From assembly GCF_034670005.1 (NCBI RefSeq), contig NZ_JAXMOH010000002.1, positions 248,001 through 312,000 on the forward strand: 64,000 bases of DNA, in the 5' to 3' direction. The notes under the pieces are model-generated. The model was not told where the DNA came from. It worked only from the letters and a program-made list of their open reading frames with translations, and did no database searches. Below, in pieces: positions 16,353-26,226 of this stretch. Position 1 is the stretch's first letter, and each line of letters starts with the position of its first letter. The position numbers and the translations under genes were made by a program. The DNA is from Thalassobius sp034670005. Its GTDB lineage: Bacteria > Pseudomonadota > Alphaproteobacteria > Rhodobacterales > Rhodobacteraceae.

Positions 16353-17567
16353 ATGACACCCCGATCCCCCCTTTCCCGTGTTGAATTCATTGCTCTGTTG
16401 GCAATGCTTTTCGCAACTGTCGCCTTTTCGATAGATTCGATGCTGCCCGCCCTGCCCCAGATCGCGCTGGAACTTAGTCCCGAGAATGCGAACCGGGCAC
16501 AATTGGTGCTGACCAGCTTTGTGCTTGGCATGGGCGTGGGGACATTTTTTACCGGTCCGCTATCCGACAGGTTTGGACGCAAACCGGTGATCTTGGCCGG
16601 GGCCGGACTGTATATTCTCGGGGCATTGCTGTGCTATGTGGCGCAGGGGCTGGAACTTGTATTGGCCGCACGTGTCATTCAGGGCCTTGGCGCTGCCGCG
16701 CCCCGGGTCGTTGGACTGGCTATTGTCCGCGACCTCTATGCCGGACGTGGTATGGCGCGGATCATGTCCTTTGCAATGATGGTATTCACCCTGGTCCCCG
16801 CTGTGGCGCCGCTGTTGGGGTCGTGGATTATCGAATTGTCCGGCTGGCGCAGCATCTTCCTTACCTTTGTCCTGTTCGCGCTGTTTTCCGCGGGCTGGCT
16901 TGGCTGGCGGCAACCGGAATCGCTGCCCAGAGACGCCCGCCGTCCGCTGCATCTGCAAACCCTTTGGAAAGCGGTTCTGGAAATGTTTGTCCACCCGACC
17001 GTACGCTATTCCATTCTGGCGCAAACGCTGTGCTTTTCATTGCTCTTCATGTCGATTAGCTTGATTCAGCCAATCTTTTTTGACGTTTTCGATCAGGGCG
17101 ATCATTTCACCTATTGGTTTGCAGGCATGGCACTGATTTCCGGTTCGGCCAGCCTTCTCAATGCAGCTCTGGTCATGCGGTATGGGATGCGGGCGCTGGC
17201 GACACTGGCGCTTGGCACACAAATGGTGCTTTCAGTGCTGATGACGGTGATCTGGCTTGCCGGGCTGCGCGGTGACCCGATGTTCTATATCTTCCTGGTC
17301 TGGATGACCTCGATTTTCTTTCAGGTTGGCCTGACTCTGGGCAATCTCAACGCCATCACGATGGAACCGTTGGGCCATATCGCGGGTACTGCGGCCAGTG
17401 TCAGTGGTGGCCTTGCCACCGTCATTGGCGCCGCTATCGCAGCACCGGTGGGGCTTGCCTTTGACGGCACGCCCTTGCCGCTGTCGATCGGCATCGCGAT
17501 TGCGGCCGGGCTGGCATTTGTCACATTGCAACATATGCGCAGGCTCGAAATCCGCGGCTTTGCCTGA
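16353..17567 (+). CDS. Bcr/CflA-type multidrug efflux MFS transporter
   Basis: A 404-residue, 12-helix major facilitator. The N-terminal helix motif SIDSMLPALPQIA is the Bcr/CflA hallmark, motif A reads GPLSDRFGRKPV and the antiporter motif C region is in helix 5 (VFTLVPAVAPLLGSWI). It is predicted to export drugs such as bicyclomycin or chloramphenicol by proton antiport, though the natural substrate is unknown. GAAGG lies upstream of the start. It is divergent from the small secreted protein. Confidence 0.9.
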   Translation: MTPRSPLSRVEFIALLAMLFATVAFSIDSMLPALPQIALELSPENANRAQLVLTSFVLGMGVGTFFTGPLSDRFGRKPVILAGAGLYILGALLCYVAQGLELVLAARVIQGLGAAAPRVVGLAIVRDLYAGRGMARIMSFAMMVFTLVPAVAPLLGSWIIELSGWRSIFLTFVLFALFSAGWLGWRQPESLPRDARRPLHLQTLWKAVLEMFVHPTVRYSILAQTLCFSLLFMSISLIQPIFFDVFDQGDHFTYWFAGMALISGSASLLNAALVMRYGMRALATLALGTQMVLSVLMTVIWLAGLRGDPMFYIFLVWMTSIFFQVGLTLGNLNAITMEPLGHIAGTAASVSGGLATVIGAAIAAPVGLAFDGTPLPLSIGIAIAAGLAFVTLQHMRRLEIRGFA

Positions 17568-17700
17568 CCCGTTTTCAAGCAAACCGAGAGGCTATCTCAC
17601 ATTTACGGTATACAATCGCATACAGTAATTGATCCAAGTCCATTTTCCGTCTATGACGGCATCGACGCATCCGTTTCGGTCCCGCGCAAAGGAGCCCCCC

Positions 17701-18915
17701 ATGTCGAAGATCAAGGTAGATAATCCCATCGTCGAAATGGACGGTGATGAAATGACCCGCATCATCTGGCATTTTATCAAGGACAAGCTGATCTTGCCCT
17801 ATCTCGACATTGATCTGCTTTATTACGATCTGGGCATCGAGGAACGCGACCGGACCGATGATCAGATCACTATCGACGCTGCGCTGAAAACCAAAGAGGT
17901 CGGCGTCGCGGTCAAATGCGCCACCATCACCCCGGACGAAGCCCGGGTCGAAGAATTCGACCTGAAACAGATGTGGAAATCGCCTAACGGCACCATCCGC
18001 AACATTCTTGGCGGCGTGGTGTTCCGCACACCGATCATTTGCCGCAACGTACCCCGGTTGGTGCCGGGTTGGACCAAACCTGTCGTGGTGGGCCGCCATG
18101 CCTTTGGCGACCAATACAAGGCAACGGATTTCCATTTCCCGGGCGCGGGTAAGCTGACGATGAAATTCGTCGGAGAAGACGGCACCGAGATTGAACGCGA
18201 CGTTTATGACGCCCCTTCGGCGGGCGTATTCATGGGGATGTATAATCTCGACAGTTCGATCATTGATTTCGCCCGTGCGTCGCTCAACTACGGGCTATCG
18301 CTGAAATGGCCGGTCTACCTGTCTACCAAGAACACCATCATCAAAGCCTATGATGGCCGGTTCAAGGACCTGTTTCAACAAGTCTATGAGGAAGAGTTCG
18401 AAGACCGGTTCAAAGAGGCCGGTATCTGGTACGAACACCGGCTGATCGACGATATGGTCGCCTGCTGTCTGAAATGGTCCGGCGGCTATGTCTGGGCCTG
18501 CAAGAATTATGATGGCGATGTGCAATCTGATACCGTTGCGCAGGGCTATGGATCGCTCGGTCTTATGACCTCGCAACTGATGACGCCCGACGGCAAGGTC
18601 GTCGAAGCCGAAGCCGCACATGGCACCGTCACCCGACATTACCGTCAGCATCAGGCGGGTGAAGCAACCTCGACCAACTCGATCGCCTCGATCTATGCCT
18701 GGACCGGTGGGTTGAAACACCGCGCCAAGCTAGATGAAAACACCGCCCTTATGACCTTTGCCGAGACACTGGAAAAAGTGATCGTCGATACGGTCGAAAG
18801 CGGATTTATGACCAAGGACCTGGCCCTGCTGGTCGGGCCCGATCAAGGGTGGCTGACCACGATGGGGTTCCTCGAAAAGATCGATGATAATCTGAGCAAA
18901 GCTTTGGCTGGCTGA
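17701..18915 (+). CDS. icd: Isocitrate dehydrogenase, NADP-dependent
   Basis: A 404-residue enzyme of the TCA cycle, oxidising isocitrate to 2-oxoglutarate with NADP. It is of the homodimeric eukaryote-like type common in alphaproteobacteria: MSKIKVDNPIVEMDGDEMTR at the start, SPNGTIRNILGG at the substrate site, and the HGTVTRHYR cofactor loop. AAAGGAG lies eleven bases before the ATG at 17701; an upstream in-frame extension to 17629 has no support. Nothing in the neighbourhood is metabolically linked. Confidence 0.96.
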   Translation: MSKIKVDNPIVEMDGDEMTRIIWHFIKDKLILPYLDIDLLYYDLGIEERDRTDDQITIDAALKTKEVGVAVKCATITPDEARVEEFDLKQMWKSPNGTIRNILGGVVFRTPIICRNVPRLVPGWTKPVVVGRHAFGDQYKATDFHFPGAGKLTMKFVGEDGTEIERDVYDAPSAGVFMGMYNLDSSIIDFARASLNYGLSLKWPVYLSTKNTIIKAYDGRFKDLFQQVYEEEFEDRFKEAGIWYEHRLIDDMVACCLKWSGGYVWACKNYDGDVQSDTVAQGYGSLGLMTSQLMTPDGKVVEAEAAHGTVTRHYRQHQAGEATSTNSIASIYAWTGGLKHRAKLDENTALMTFAETLEKVIVDTVESGFMTKDLALLVGPDQGWLTTMGFLEKIDDNLSKALAG

Positions 18916-19054
18916 CGCTTGCCGGGCAGGGATATGCCCCTGTTTGCGGTTTTGATTGTTTTGCTTGCACTCGCACGGGTTTTCTGGTCGCTACTGGACG
19001 CACGATCCTGACTTTCGGGATTGGTACATTGCGCGTTAGAATTTTAGGACACCT

Positions 19055-19390
19055 ATGCCCAAAACATATCTTATTCTATTGGCGGCGGTGGCCACCGAAA
19101 CCATCGGCACAACTTCGTTGCAAGCCAGCCAGCAATTCAGCCGGCTGTTGCCGTCACTATTGGCGATCGCGGGCTATGGGTGCAGTTTCTGGCTGTTGTC
19201 CCTGACCCTGAAGGCACTGCCAGTCGGTATCGTCTATGCGCTCTGGTCCGGCTTGGGCATCATCCTGATTGCCCTGATCGGTTTTGTGATCTTCGGCCAG
19301 AAACTGGACCTTGCCGCGGTGCTGGGCATGGGTCTGATCCTGGCCGGGATCCTTGTCATCAACCTGTTTTCAAACACAGGTCATTCGTGA
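19055..19390 (+). CDS. Small multidrug resistance (SMR) efflux protein
   Basis: A 111-residue, four-helix EmrE/QacC-type transporter. The essential membrane Glu is present at position 15 (VATETIGTTSLQAS), as is the PVGIVYALWSGLGI motif of helix 3. It would function as a dual-topology homodimer exporting cationic compounds, or guanidinium-like metabolites as some SMR subtypes do. The stop codon directly abuts the stop of the convergent dehydrogenase gene (TGATCA). Confidence 0.9.
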   Translation: MPKTYLILLAAVATETIGTTSLQASQQFSRLLPSLLAIAGYGCSFWLLSLTLKALPVGIVYALWSGLGIILIALIGFVIFGQKLDLAAVLGMGLILAGILVINLFSNTGHS

Positions 19391-20263
19391 TCAGGACGGC
19401 GCGCGAAGCCGCTTGATCAGGCTGGACGTGTCCCAACGCCCACCGCCGAGCGCCTGCACATCCTTGTAAAACTGATCGACCAGCGCGGTCACCGGCAGCG
19501 AGGCGCCGATTTCATCAGCGGTCGACAGGCAGATGCCCAGATCCTTGCGCATCCAGTCCACCGCGAAGCCATGTTCAAACTGATTGTCGATCATGGTTTC
19601 ATAGCGGTTCACCATCTGCCAGCTCCCCGCCGCGCCGCCGCCGATCACGTCGACCACCGCGCGCCCATCCAGACCCGCCTTTTCAGCAAAGTTCAATCCT
19701 TCGGACAGGCCCTGAACCAGCCCGGCAATGCAGATCTGATTGACCATTTTGCACATCTGACCCGCGCCGCTTTCGCCTAGCCGTTTACAAAGCTTGGCAT
19801 AAGCGTCGATCACCGGCTCGGCTTTGGCATAGGCATCTTCTTCGCCGCCGCACATCACCACCAGCTGACCGTTTTCCGCCCCGGCCTGACCGCCGGACAC
19901 CGGACCGTCGACAAAGGACAGACCCTGATCCTTTGCCGTGGCGCTCAATTCGGTGGTCACCTTGGCCGACACGGTGGTATGGTCGATAAAAATCGTCCCT
20001 GCAGCCATGCCCGCGAAAGCCCCGTCTTCGCCAAGGCAGACCGCGCGCAAATCGTCGTCATTACCAACGCAGGCCATGACAAAATCACAACCTTCCGCAG
20101 CCTCTTTCGGCGTTTGCGCCATCTGGCCGCCATGTTCGGAAACCCATTTTTCCGCCTTTGCAGCCGTACGATTGTAAACCGTGACTGTATGACCGGATTT
20201 TTGCAGATGTCCCGCCATGGGATAGCCCATCACACCCAGACCCAGAAAAGCTACTTTCGCCAT
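19391..20263 (-). CDS. NAD(P)-dependent beta-hydroxyacid dehydrogenase
   Basis: A 290-residue member of the 3-hydroxyisobutyrate dehydrogenase / tartronate semialdehyde reductase family. The Rossmann motif GLGVMGYPMAGHL (about 7-19), substrate motif FVDGPVSGGQAGAENG and catalytic Lys in GAGQMCKMVNQ are present. The substrate (3-hydroxyisobutyrate, glyoxylate, tartronate semialdehyde) cannot be decided. A TTG at 20275 gives four more residues, but the ATG at 20263 fits the family start. No valine-degradation genes are adjacent. Confidence 0.88.
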   Translation of the reverse strand: MAKVAFLGLGVMGYPMAGHLQKSGHTVTVYNRTAAKAEKWVSEHGGQMAQTPKEAAEGCDFVMACVGNDDDLRAVCLGEDGAFAGMAAGTIFIDHTTVSAKVTTELSATAKDQGLSFVDGPVSGGQAGAENGQLVVMCGGEEDAYAKAEPVIDAYAKLCKRLGESGAGQMCKMVNQICIAGLVQGLSEGLNFAEKAGLDGRAVVDVIGGGAAGSWQMVNRYETMIDNQFEHGFAVDWMRKDLGICLSTADEIGASLPVTALVDQFYKDVQALGGGRWDTSSLIKRLRAPS

Positions 20264-20342
20264 ATTCGCCCCCAATTGTTTGTCTTTCCCTAGGTTTGTG
20301 GCTAGCTATCGGCGCGAAGGCAAGGGTGAACTGGATCAAATC

Positions 20343-22808
20343 ATGACGATGCTATTCAAATGGCTGATGCGGCTGACGAGCGGAATGATCGTGATCGCCC
20401 TGTTGATCCTGCTGGCGGTCTATTATCTGGCATCGCGATCATTGCCCGAATATGACAAGTCCCTATCCGTCACCGGCCTGTCCGCCCCGGTCGAAATTGT
20501 CCGCGACCACGCCAATGTGCCGCATATTTTCGGGCAGAGCGACGCAGATGTATTTTTCGCGCTCGGCTATGCCCACGCGCAGGACCGTCTGTGGCAAATG
20601 GTGACACTGCGCCGCACGGTTCAGGGCCGCCTGTCAGAAGTGTTCGGCTCCAGGACCTTGGCCATAGACAAAACGATGCGCCGTCTGGACCTATATACAC
20701 TGGCGCAAAAATCGGTGTCAGCACAGGACGCGCGCAGCCGCATGGCTCTTGATGCTTACGCCAACGGCGTCAATGCCCGACTTGACGAGATCAACCGCGA
20801 AGCGCTGGGACGCGGCGCGCCCGAGATGTTCTTGTTCGATATGCCGGTCGCCCCCTGGCAGCCCGCCGATTCCGTTGCGATGATCAAACTGATGGCGCTG
20901 CAACTGAGCGGCCATTTGGATACCGAAGTGCTGCGTGCGCGGGTGTCGCTTCTGCTCGACAATTCCGATCGGCTATCCGACCTGCTGCCCGATGCACCCG
21001 GTAGCGGTGTCGCCGCGCTGCCCCGCTATGCCAGCCTGTTTGACGCGGGCCTGCCGCAATTCGCCGCGACCACGCCATTGCCACAAAACCCGTTGTCTCC
21101 GTTCCATCGGCGTGACTTCGCCGGCGCCTCGAATGCCTGGGCCGCTGCGGCCAGCCGATCCGCCGCCGGAGGAACCCTGATCGCCAATGACCCACATCTG
21201 AATTTTTCCGCCCCCGGCACCTGGTATCTGGCCCGGTTGCAACTTTCTCAGGGCGGTGTGATCGGTGCCACTATTCCCGGCATTCCCGCCATCCTGACCG
21301 GTCGTTCCGGTGATCTGGGCTGGGGCATCACCGCGTCTTATCTCGATGATCAGGACGTGTTCATAGAAAAACTGAACCCAGACAATCCAGAAGAATACCT
21401 GACACCTGAAGGCTACAAACCCTTCGTGACCCGCAAGTCGATCATCGAAGTGGCCGATGCCAAACCGCTAACCCTGACCCTGCGCTGGACCGAAAACGGC
21501 CCTGTTCTGCCCGGCACGATGTTCGATCTGGGCACGATCACCCCGAAGGATCATGTCGCTGCACTAAGCTGGACCGCGCTCAGCCCGCAAGACAGTTCAA
21601 TCAGCGCCGCGATTGGCCTGATGTATGCGCATACCGTGCAACAAGCGATCGAGACCGGCGAATTGATGGTCGCCCCGTCGCTGAACCTGACCTTGGCGGA
21701 TCATGATCAGATCGCCCTGAAGATGCTGGGCGCAATGCCGCGCCGCTCGGCCAAACACCAAAGTCAGGGCCGCCTGCCCTCGCCCGGTTGGATCGCTGAC
21801 AATCGTTGGCAGGGACGGCATTCCTATGCCGCCAATCCCGAATTCGTCAATCCGATTGGGGGCATTGTCGGCAATACCAACAACAAGATCGTCGATCGTC
21901 CATTTCCCCTCCATGTCTCGTTTGACTGGGGCGACACCCAGCGTATACAGCGCTGGCAAAGACTGATGCAGTCGCGGCAGGTCCATACCCGCGACAGCTT
22001 CATTGAAACCCAGCTCGACACGGTCAGCCCCGCCGCGCGCACCCTGCTACCGCTGATCGGGGCCGATCTTTGGTTCACCGGTGAAGCCGCGCCCGAGGGG
22101 ACACCGGAACGGCGGCGCCAGCAGGCACTTGCGCTTCTGGCCAACTGGAATGGCGAAATGAACGAACATCTGCCAGAACCTTTGATCTACGCGGCCTGGG
22201 TCCGGGCCCTGCAGGACCGTCTGATCCGTGACGATCTGGGACCGCTGGCCGATAGGTTCCTCCATGTCGAACCCCTGTTCATCGAACGGGTATTCCGCGA
22301 TGTGAACGGGGCTGCCAAATGGTGCGACGTGATCCAAAGCGCCCCAATCGAAACCTGCACCGACATGGCGCGGCTGGCGCTGGACGATGCGCTTTTGTGG
22401 ATCGGCGAACAATATGGCACCACTCTCGAAAGCCTGCGTTGGGGCGATGCGCATCAGGCCGCCCATGATCACCCGACCCTTGGTGAAGTGCCGGTGCTCA
22501 AAAGCTTCGTCAACATTCACCAATCCACCAGCGGCGGCGATCAGACGCTGATGCGTGGGGTAAGTTCAGGCAAGGGAGATAAACCCTTTCAAAACGTGCA
22601 TGGCGCGGGATATCGCGGCGTCTATGATTTTGCCGACCCTGACAGTTCGGTTTTCATCACCGCAACAGGACAATCCGGCCATTTCCTGTCGCGTCATTAC
22701 GACGATCTGGGCGAACTGTGGCGGCGCGGTGAATACATCCCGATGTCGCTGGACGAAAATTTGGCCCGCGCTGCAGCCGTTGGGGTCACCCGGCTCAATC
22801 CCAGATAG
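20343..22808 (+). CDS. Penicillin acylase family protein (Ntn hydrolase)
   Basis: An 821-residue precursor of the self-cleaving amidohydrolase family including penicillin G acylase and acyl-homoserine-lactone acylases. One membrane helix (about 12-32) is followed by the alpha-chain with HIFGQSDADVFFALGYAHAQDRLWQM. The new N-terminal nucleophile of the beta-chain is Ser263 in FAGASNAWA, followed by NDPHLNFSAP. No classic cleavable signal site is seen, so it is probably periplasmic and anchored. The substrate may be an amide or N-acyl compound; lactone acylase activity is possible but unproven. Confidence 0.88.
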   Translation: MTMLFKWLMRLTSGMIVIALLILLAVYYLASRSLPEYDKSLSVTGLSAPVEIVRDHANVPHIFGQSDADVFFALGYAHAQDRLWQMVTLRRTVQGRLSEVFGSRTLAIDKTMRRLDLYTLAQKSVSAQDARSRMALDAYANGVNARLDEINREALGRGAPEMFLFDMPVAPWQPADSVAMIKLMALQLSGHLDTEVLRARVSLLLDNSDRLSDLLPDAPGSGVAALPRYASLFDAGLPQFAATTPLPQNPLSPFHRRDFAGASNAWAAAASRSAAGGTLIANDPHLNFSAPGTWYLARLQLSQGGVIGATIPGIPAILTGRSGDLGWGITASYLDDQDVFIEKLNPDNPEEYLTPEGYKPFVTRKSIIEVADAKPLTLTLRWTENGPVLPGTMFDLGTITPKDHVAALSWTALSPQDSSISAAIGLMYAHTVQQAIETGELMVAPSLNLTLADHDQIALKMLGAMPRRSAKHQSQGRLPSPGWIADNRWQGRHSYAANPEFVNPIGGIVGNTNNKIVDRPFPLHVSFDWGDTQRIQRWQRLMQSRQVHTRDSFIETQLDTVSPAARTLLPLIGADLWFTGEAAPEGTPERRRQQALALLANWNGEMNEHLPEPLIYAAWVRALQDRLIRDDLGPLADRFLHVEPLFIERVFRDVNGAAKWCDVIQSAPIETCTDMARLALDDALLWIGEQYGTTLESLRWGDAHQAAHDHPTLGEVPVLKSFVNIHQSTSGGDQTLMRGVSSGKGDKPFQNVHGAGYRGVYDFADPDSSVFITATGQSGHFLSRHYDDLGELWRRGEYIPMSLDENLARAAAVGVTRLNPR

Positions 22809-22994
22809 TCGCACCTTACCACGCAACAACCACCCCTTCGGGACCAGCTAAGTCACACCACCACGCCTTCGGGCTTTCAAGGTAATGGGCGATGTGGCGC
22901 TTTCGACTCTATGCCAACCACACAGGTCAGATTTTCGTTGCAATACCTGCCTCTCTTGGGGTCTGCTCAACTAACCTGAAACAGAGAGAGCCAT

Positions 22995-24938
22995 ATGAGT
23001 TCTGCTGAAGAAAGCCAGCAAAGCCTCGCAATCGTAAGATCGGCGTTGGAACATATCGAAGAAGGCATCTCGGTCGTTGATGCAAACCTAAGGCTCGTCG
23101 CCCTCAATGAAAGATGCCTTGAAATTCTGGACTTTCCTGTTGAACTCTCGATACCGGGAACCGATTTCGCCGATTTCATGCGCTATAATGCCGAGCGGGG
23201 TGAATATGGCGAAGGAGATATCGAAGAGCTCGTGGCCGAACGCGTCACCCAGGCAAAGAAATTCGAACCCCATTCCTTCGAACGTGTCCGCCCGGATGGA
23301 ACCGTTATCCGGGTGACCGGGACACCTTTGCCCGAAGGGGGATTTGTAAGCGTTTTCAAAGATGTAACGACGGAACGTCAGCGCGAGGCCGAACTCGAGC
23401 GTCGTGTCCAATCCCGTACCACGGAATTGCGCCAGAACGAAACGCGGTTTTCGTTAATCGCGAATGAGGTAACGGCGGGGATCGTGCTTCTGGATACGAA
23501 CTTGGTGTTCAAATACGTCAACCGGGGCTTTTCCCAACCTTACGGCGTCACCCCCGAATCCATACTCGACAAGCAAGCGCAGGAGGTTTTGTCGCCCAAA
23601 ACTTTCAAGGAATCATTACCTCGGTTTAACAAGGCGTTAGCCGGGGAATCTGTGCAATACGAAACCGAAGAGTACTTATTTGATGATCGCCGTCTGATTG
23701 TACGCTGTTACCTTCGGCCTGAGATTTCGGATGATGGACAGGTGACGGGGTTTTACTTGCTGATCGTCGACATGACGCGGCAAAGAGAATCCGACCTCGC
23801 GCTTATCCGGGCGCAGAAAATGGAAGCTCTGGGCACGATGTCCGCAGGGATCGCACATGATTTCAATAATCTGCTGACAATCATCCTGGGCAACCTGAAC
23901 CCGCTCGAAGAAGCGATGAGTGATGACCGATTGCGGCAGGAGTACCTGGAGCCAGCCATCGCGGCAGCCAGCCGGGGCAATGATCTGACAACCCGCCTGC
24001 TTAGCCTGACCAAGCAGACGAAATCCGTACCTCAACCGATCAAGGGATCAGACGCGATATCGAGCACGCTCAAGATTCTTTCCGCATCTTTACCCAGCGA
24101 CATTCAGTTGAAAGGCCCGGACGGTCCCCAAACGCATTGGATCCGCGTCGACCGGGGACAACTGGAAATGGCGCTGATCAATCTCGCAGTCAATGCCAGC
24201 GAAGCAATTTCCGGCCCAGGCCAAATCGCGTTTTCCTGTGGCGAAACCGTCCTCGAGCAGACACGAGCCCAATCGCTCAAAGTGAATCCGGGTCGCTATT
24301 TCCAGATCAAGGTCAGCGATACCGGCCACGGCATGAGCGAAGACGTGGCACAACGAATTTTCGATCCGTTCTATTCGCGCAAGCCGGATAAGGGGTCCGG
24401 GCTGGGACTGGCCATGGTCTATGCGTTTGCCGAAATGTCGGGTGGTGCGATCTCGGTAACCAGCAAGGTCGACAAAGGCACGACCTTCACTCTGTATTTG
24501 CCATTGATGGATCCGCAGGATGAAGAGGCCGGTCAGAGCGATGTTGAGGAAGAAGGCAAGGCAGACCTGGAAGGCATGCACGTGCTGCTGGTCGAAGATA
24601 ACTCGCTTGTGCGCGACGTGATGCGACGACAGCTTCAGGCGCTTGGCGCTCAGATCAGCGAAGTGGGATCGGCAGAAGAGGCAGTGGAACTGATCAATTC
24701 GGAAGCGTCCTTCGCGCTGGTGCTGTCCGACATATCGCTGACCGGAAAGATGACCGGGATCGACCTGCGCGGGGTAATCAACAAGCAACGCGCCGACCTG
24801 CCGGTGATCCTGATGACGGCCCACGGCGCTGGAGACGTGGTGGGACCGGATACCGGGACGGGACAGGTGTTGCAGAAACCCTTCAAGAATAATCAGTTGG
24901 AGAAAGCGTTGCTCCGCGCCCTGTCGCCCGGCCCCTGA
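22995..24938 (+). CDS. Hybrid sensor histidine kinase with PAS and receiver domains
   Basis: A 647-residue soluble hybrid kinase. Domains in order: PAS (about 15-125), coiled linker, second PAS (about 150-260), HisKA with phospho-acceptor H288 in IAHDFNNLL, HATPase (about 385-505; N400, DTGHG at 442-446, GSGLGLAM at 467-474), and a receiver (about 527-645) with D535/D579. No membrane segment, so it senses a cytoplasmic cue such as redox, light or a small molecule. No separate response regulator is adjacent, and the receiver has no output domain, so signal likely passes through a phosphotransfer protein elsewhere. Confidence 0.92.
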   Translation: MSSAEESQQSLAIVRSALEHIEEGISVVDANLRLVALNERCLEILDFPVELSIPGTDFADFMRYNAERGEYGEGDIEELVAERVTQAKKFEPHSFERVRPDGTVIRVTGTPLPEGGFVSVFKDVTTERQREAELERRVQSRTTELRQNETRFSLIANEVTAGIVLLDTNLVFKYVNRGFSQPYGVTPESILDKQAQEVLSPKTFKESLPRFNKALAGESVQYETEEYLFDDRRLIVRCYLRPEISDDGQVTGFYLLIVDMTRQRESDLALIRAQKMEALGTMSAGIAHDFNNLLTIILGNLNPLEEAMSDDRLRQEYLEPAIAAASRGNDLTTRLLSLTKQTKSVPQPIKGSDAISSTLKILSASLPSDIQLKGPDGPQTHWIRVDRGQLEMALINLAVNASEAISGPGQIAFSCGETVLEQTRAQSLKVNPGRYFQIKVSDTGHGMSEDVAQRIFDPFYSRKPDKGSGLGLAMVYAFAEMSGGAISVTSKVDKGTTFTLYLPLMDPQDEEAGQSDVEEEGKADLEGMHVLLVEDNSLVRDVMRRQLQALGAQISEVGSAEEAVELINSEASFALVLSDISLTGKMTGIDLRGVINKQRADLPVILMTAHGAGDVVGPDTGTGQVLQKPFKNNQLEKALLRALSPGP

Positions 24939-24948
24939 CAGGTCTGGA

Positions 24949-26226
24949 TTACAAGTCGCGAAACCGCTTTTCCTGCCGCGCGGTCCAACGCACTGTCAGA
25001 TCGAACCCCGTTTCGGTCTGCTTCTCCGTTTCGACCACCTCCTGATCGAACAGCCAGGCCCGCTTGCGTCCCTCGGAAAACTTCAGCGAAACCTCGCTGA
25101 GATGGGTTTCGTTGGCCAATTGTTCGCTGATCGCCTGCATCAGCTCCGGGATGCCTTCGCCGGTGATTGCCGACAGGGTGAAAATCCTGTCGTCTCGCGC
25201 CGCCCGTTGTTGCAGCGCACTGCGCTGATCGTCGGGCAACAGGTCAATCTTGTTCCACAGCTCCAGCACCGGCACTTCGGGGTCAGTGCCAAGCGATTCC
25301 ATGATCTCCAGCACGTTGCGGCATTGGTTTTCTGTTTCAGAATGGGAAATATCGCGCACATGCAGGATCAGATTGGCGCTCAGCACCTCTTCCAGTGTGG
25401 CGCGGAACGACGCGACCAGTTCGGTCGGCAGATCACTGATAAATCCCACCGTGTCAGACAGGATCACCTCGGGGCCGCCCTCGGGCAGATCGACCCGTCG
25501 CATCGTCGGATCCAAAGTGGCAAAGAGCATGTCTTTGGCCATAACCTCGGCGCCGGTCAGCCGATTGAACAGGGTCGATTTTCCCGCGTTCGTATACCCC
25601 ACCAAGGCCACAACCGGGAACGGCACCTTGGCGCGGGCGGACCGGTGCAACTCTCGCGTTTTGACCACCTTGTCGAGCTGGCGGCGCAACCGAACCAGTT
25701 GTTCATCAATGGCGCGCCGGTCGGCCTCGATCTGGGTTTCGCCGGGACCGCCGACGAAACCAAGCCCGCCGCGCTGACGTTCCAGGTGGGTCCAGGCCCG
25801 CACCAGCCGGGTACGCTGATATTTCAACGCTGCCATTTCGACCTGCAACACGCCTTCGCGCGTCCGCGCCCGGTCCGAGAAAATCTCCAGGATCAGCCCG
25901 GTCCGGTCCAGCAGCTTGACACCCCACGCCTTTTCCAGATTGCGTTGTTGCACCGGTGTCACCGGGCCATCTACCAGCACCAGTTCGACATCGGCCGCCT
26001 GAATGCGGGCCTTCAGTTCCTCGATCTTGCCGGTTCCGAATAACAATCCCGGATGCGGCCGTTGCAGCCGGACGGTTTCTGATCCGACAACGTCCAGATC
26101 AGGCAGCGCCGCAGCCAACGCAACGGCCTCTGCCAGCGCGTCGGGCGCCGGTCGACGTTTCACATCGGATTTCAGGTCGGGATGCAGAACCCAAGCCCGG
26201 GTCGCTTCCCGTTCATGCGTTTCCAA
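24949..26226 (-). CDS. hflX: Ribosome-associated GTPase HflX
   Basis: A 425-residue HflX GTPase, which binds the 50S subunit and can split stalled ribosomes after stress. The glycine-rich linker (GGLGFVGGPGETQIE, about 153-167), P-loop GYTNAGKST (210-218) and DTVGFISDLP switch are present, with an ND1 domain at the N-terminus containing FGTGKIEEL. The gene begins with TTG immediately after the hfq stop (TAA-TTG), so translation is probably coupled to hfq. No later ATG would keep the N-terminal domain, which supports the TTG start. Confidence 0.95.
   Translation of the reverse strand: METHEREATRAWVLHPDLKSDVKRRPAPDALAEAVALAAALPDLDVVGSETVRLQRPHPGLLFGTGKIEELKARIQAADVELVLVDGPVTPVQQRNLEKAWGVKLLDRTGLILEIFSDRARTREGVLQVEMAALKYQRTRLVRAWTHLERQRGGLGFVGGPGETQIEADRRAIDEQLVRLRRQLDKVVKTRELHRSARAKVPFPVVALVGYTNAGKSTLFNRLTGAEVMAKDMLFATLDPTMRRVDLPEGGPEVILSDTVGFISDLPTELVASFRATLEEVLSANLILHVRDISHSETENQCRNVLEIMESLGTDPEVPVLELWNKIDLLPDDQRSALQQRAARDDRIFTLSAITGEGIPELMQAISEQLANETHLSEVSLKFSEGRKRAWLFDQEVVETEKQTETGFDLTVRWTARQEKRFRDL

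Noticed and set aside
17608..17623. GTATAC-N6-ATAC upstream of icd as a GntR-type operator
   Set aside because: The second half is only four bases and no regulator is nearby.
22829..22873. Direct repeat ACCAC-S-CCTTCGGG, two copies 31 bp apart
   Set aside because: One mismatch in 14, directly after the acylase stop and 120 bases from the kinase gene; probably chance or decayed 3' sequence.
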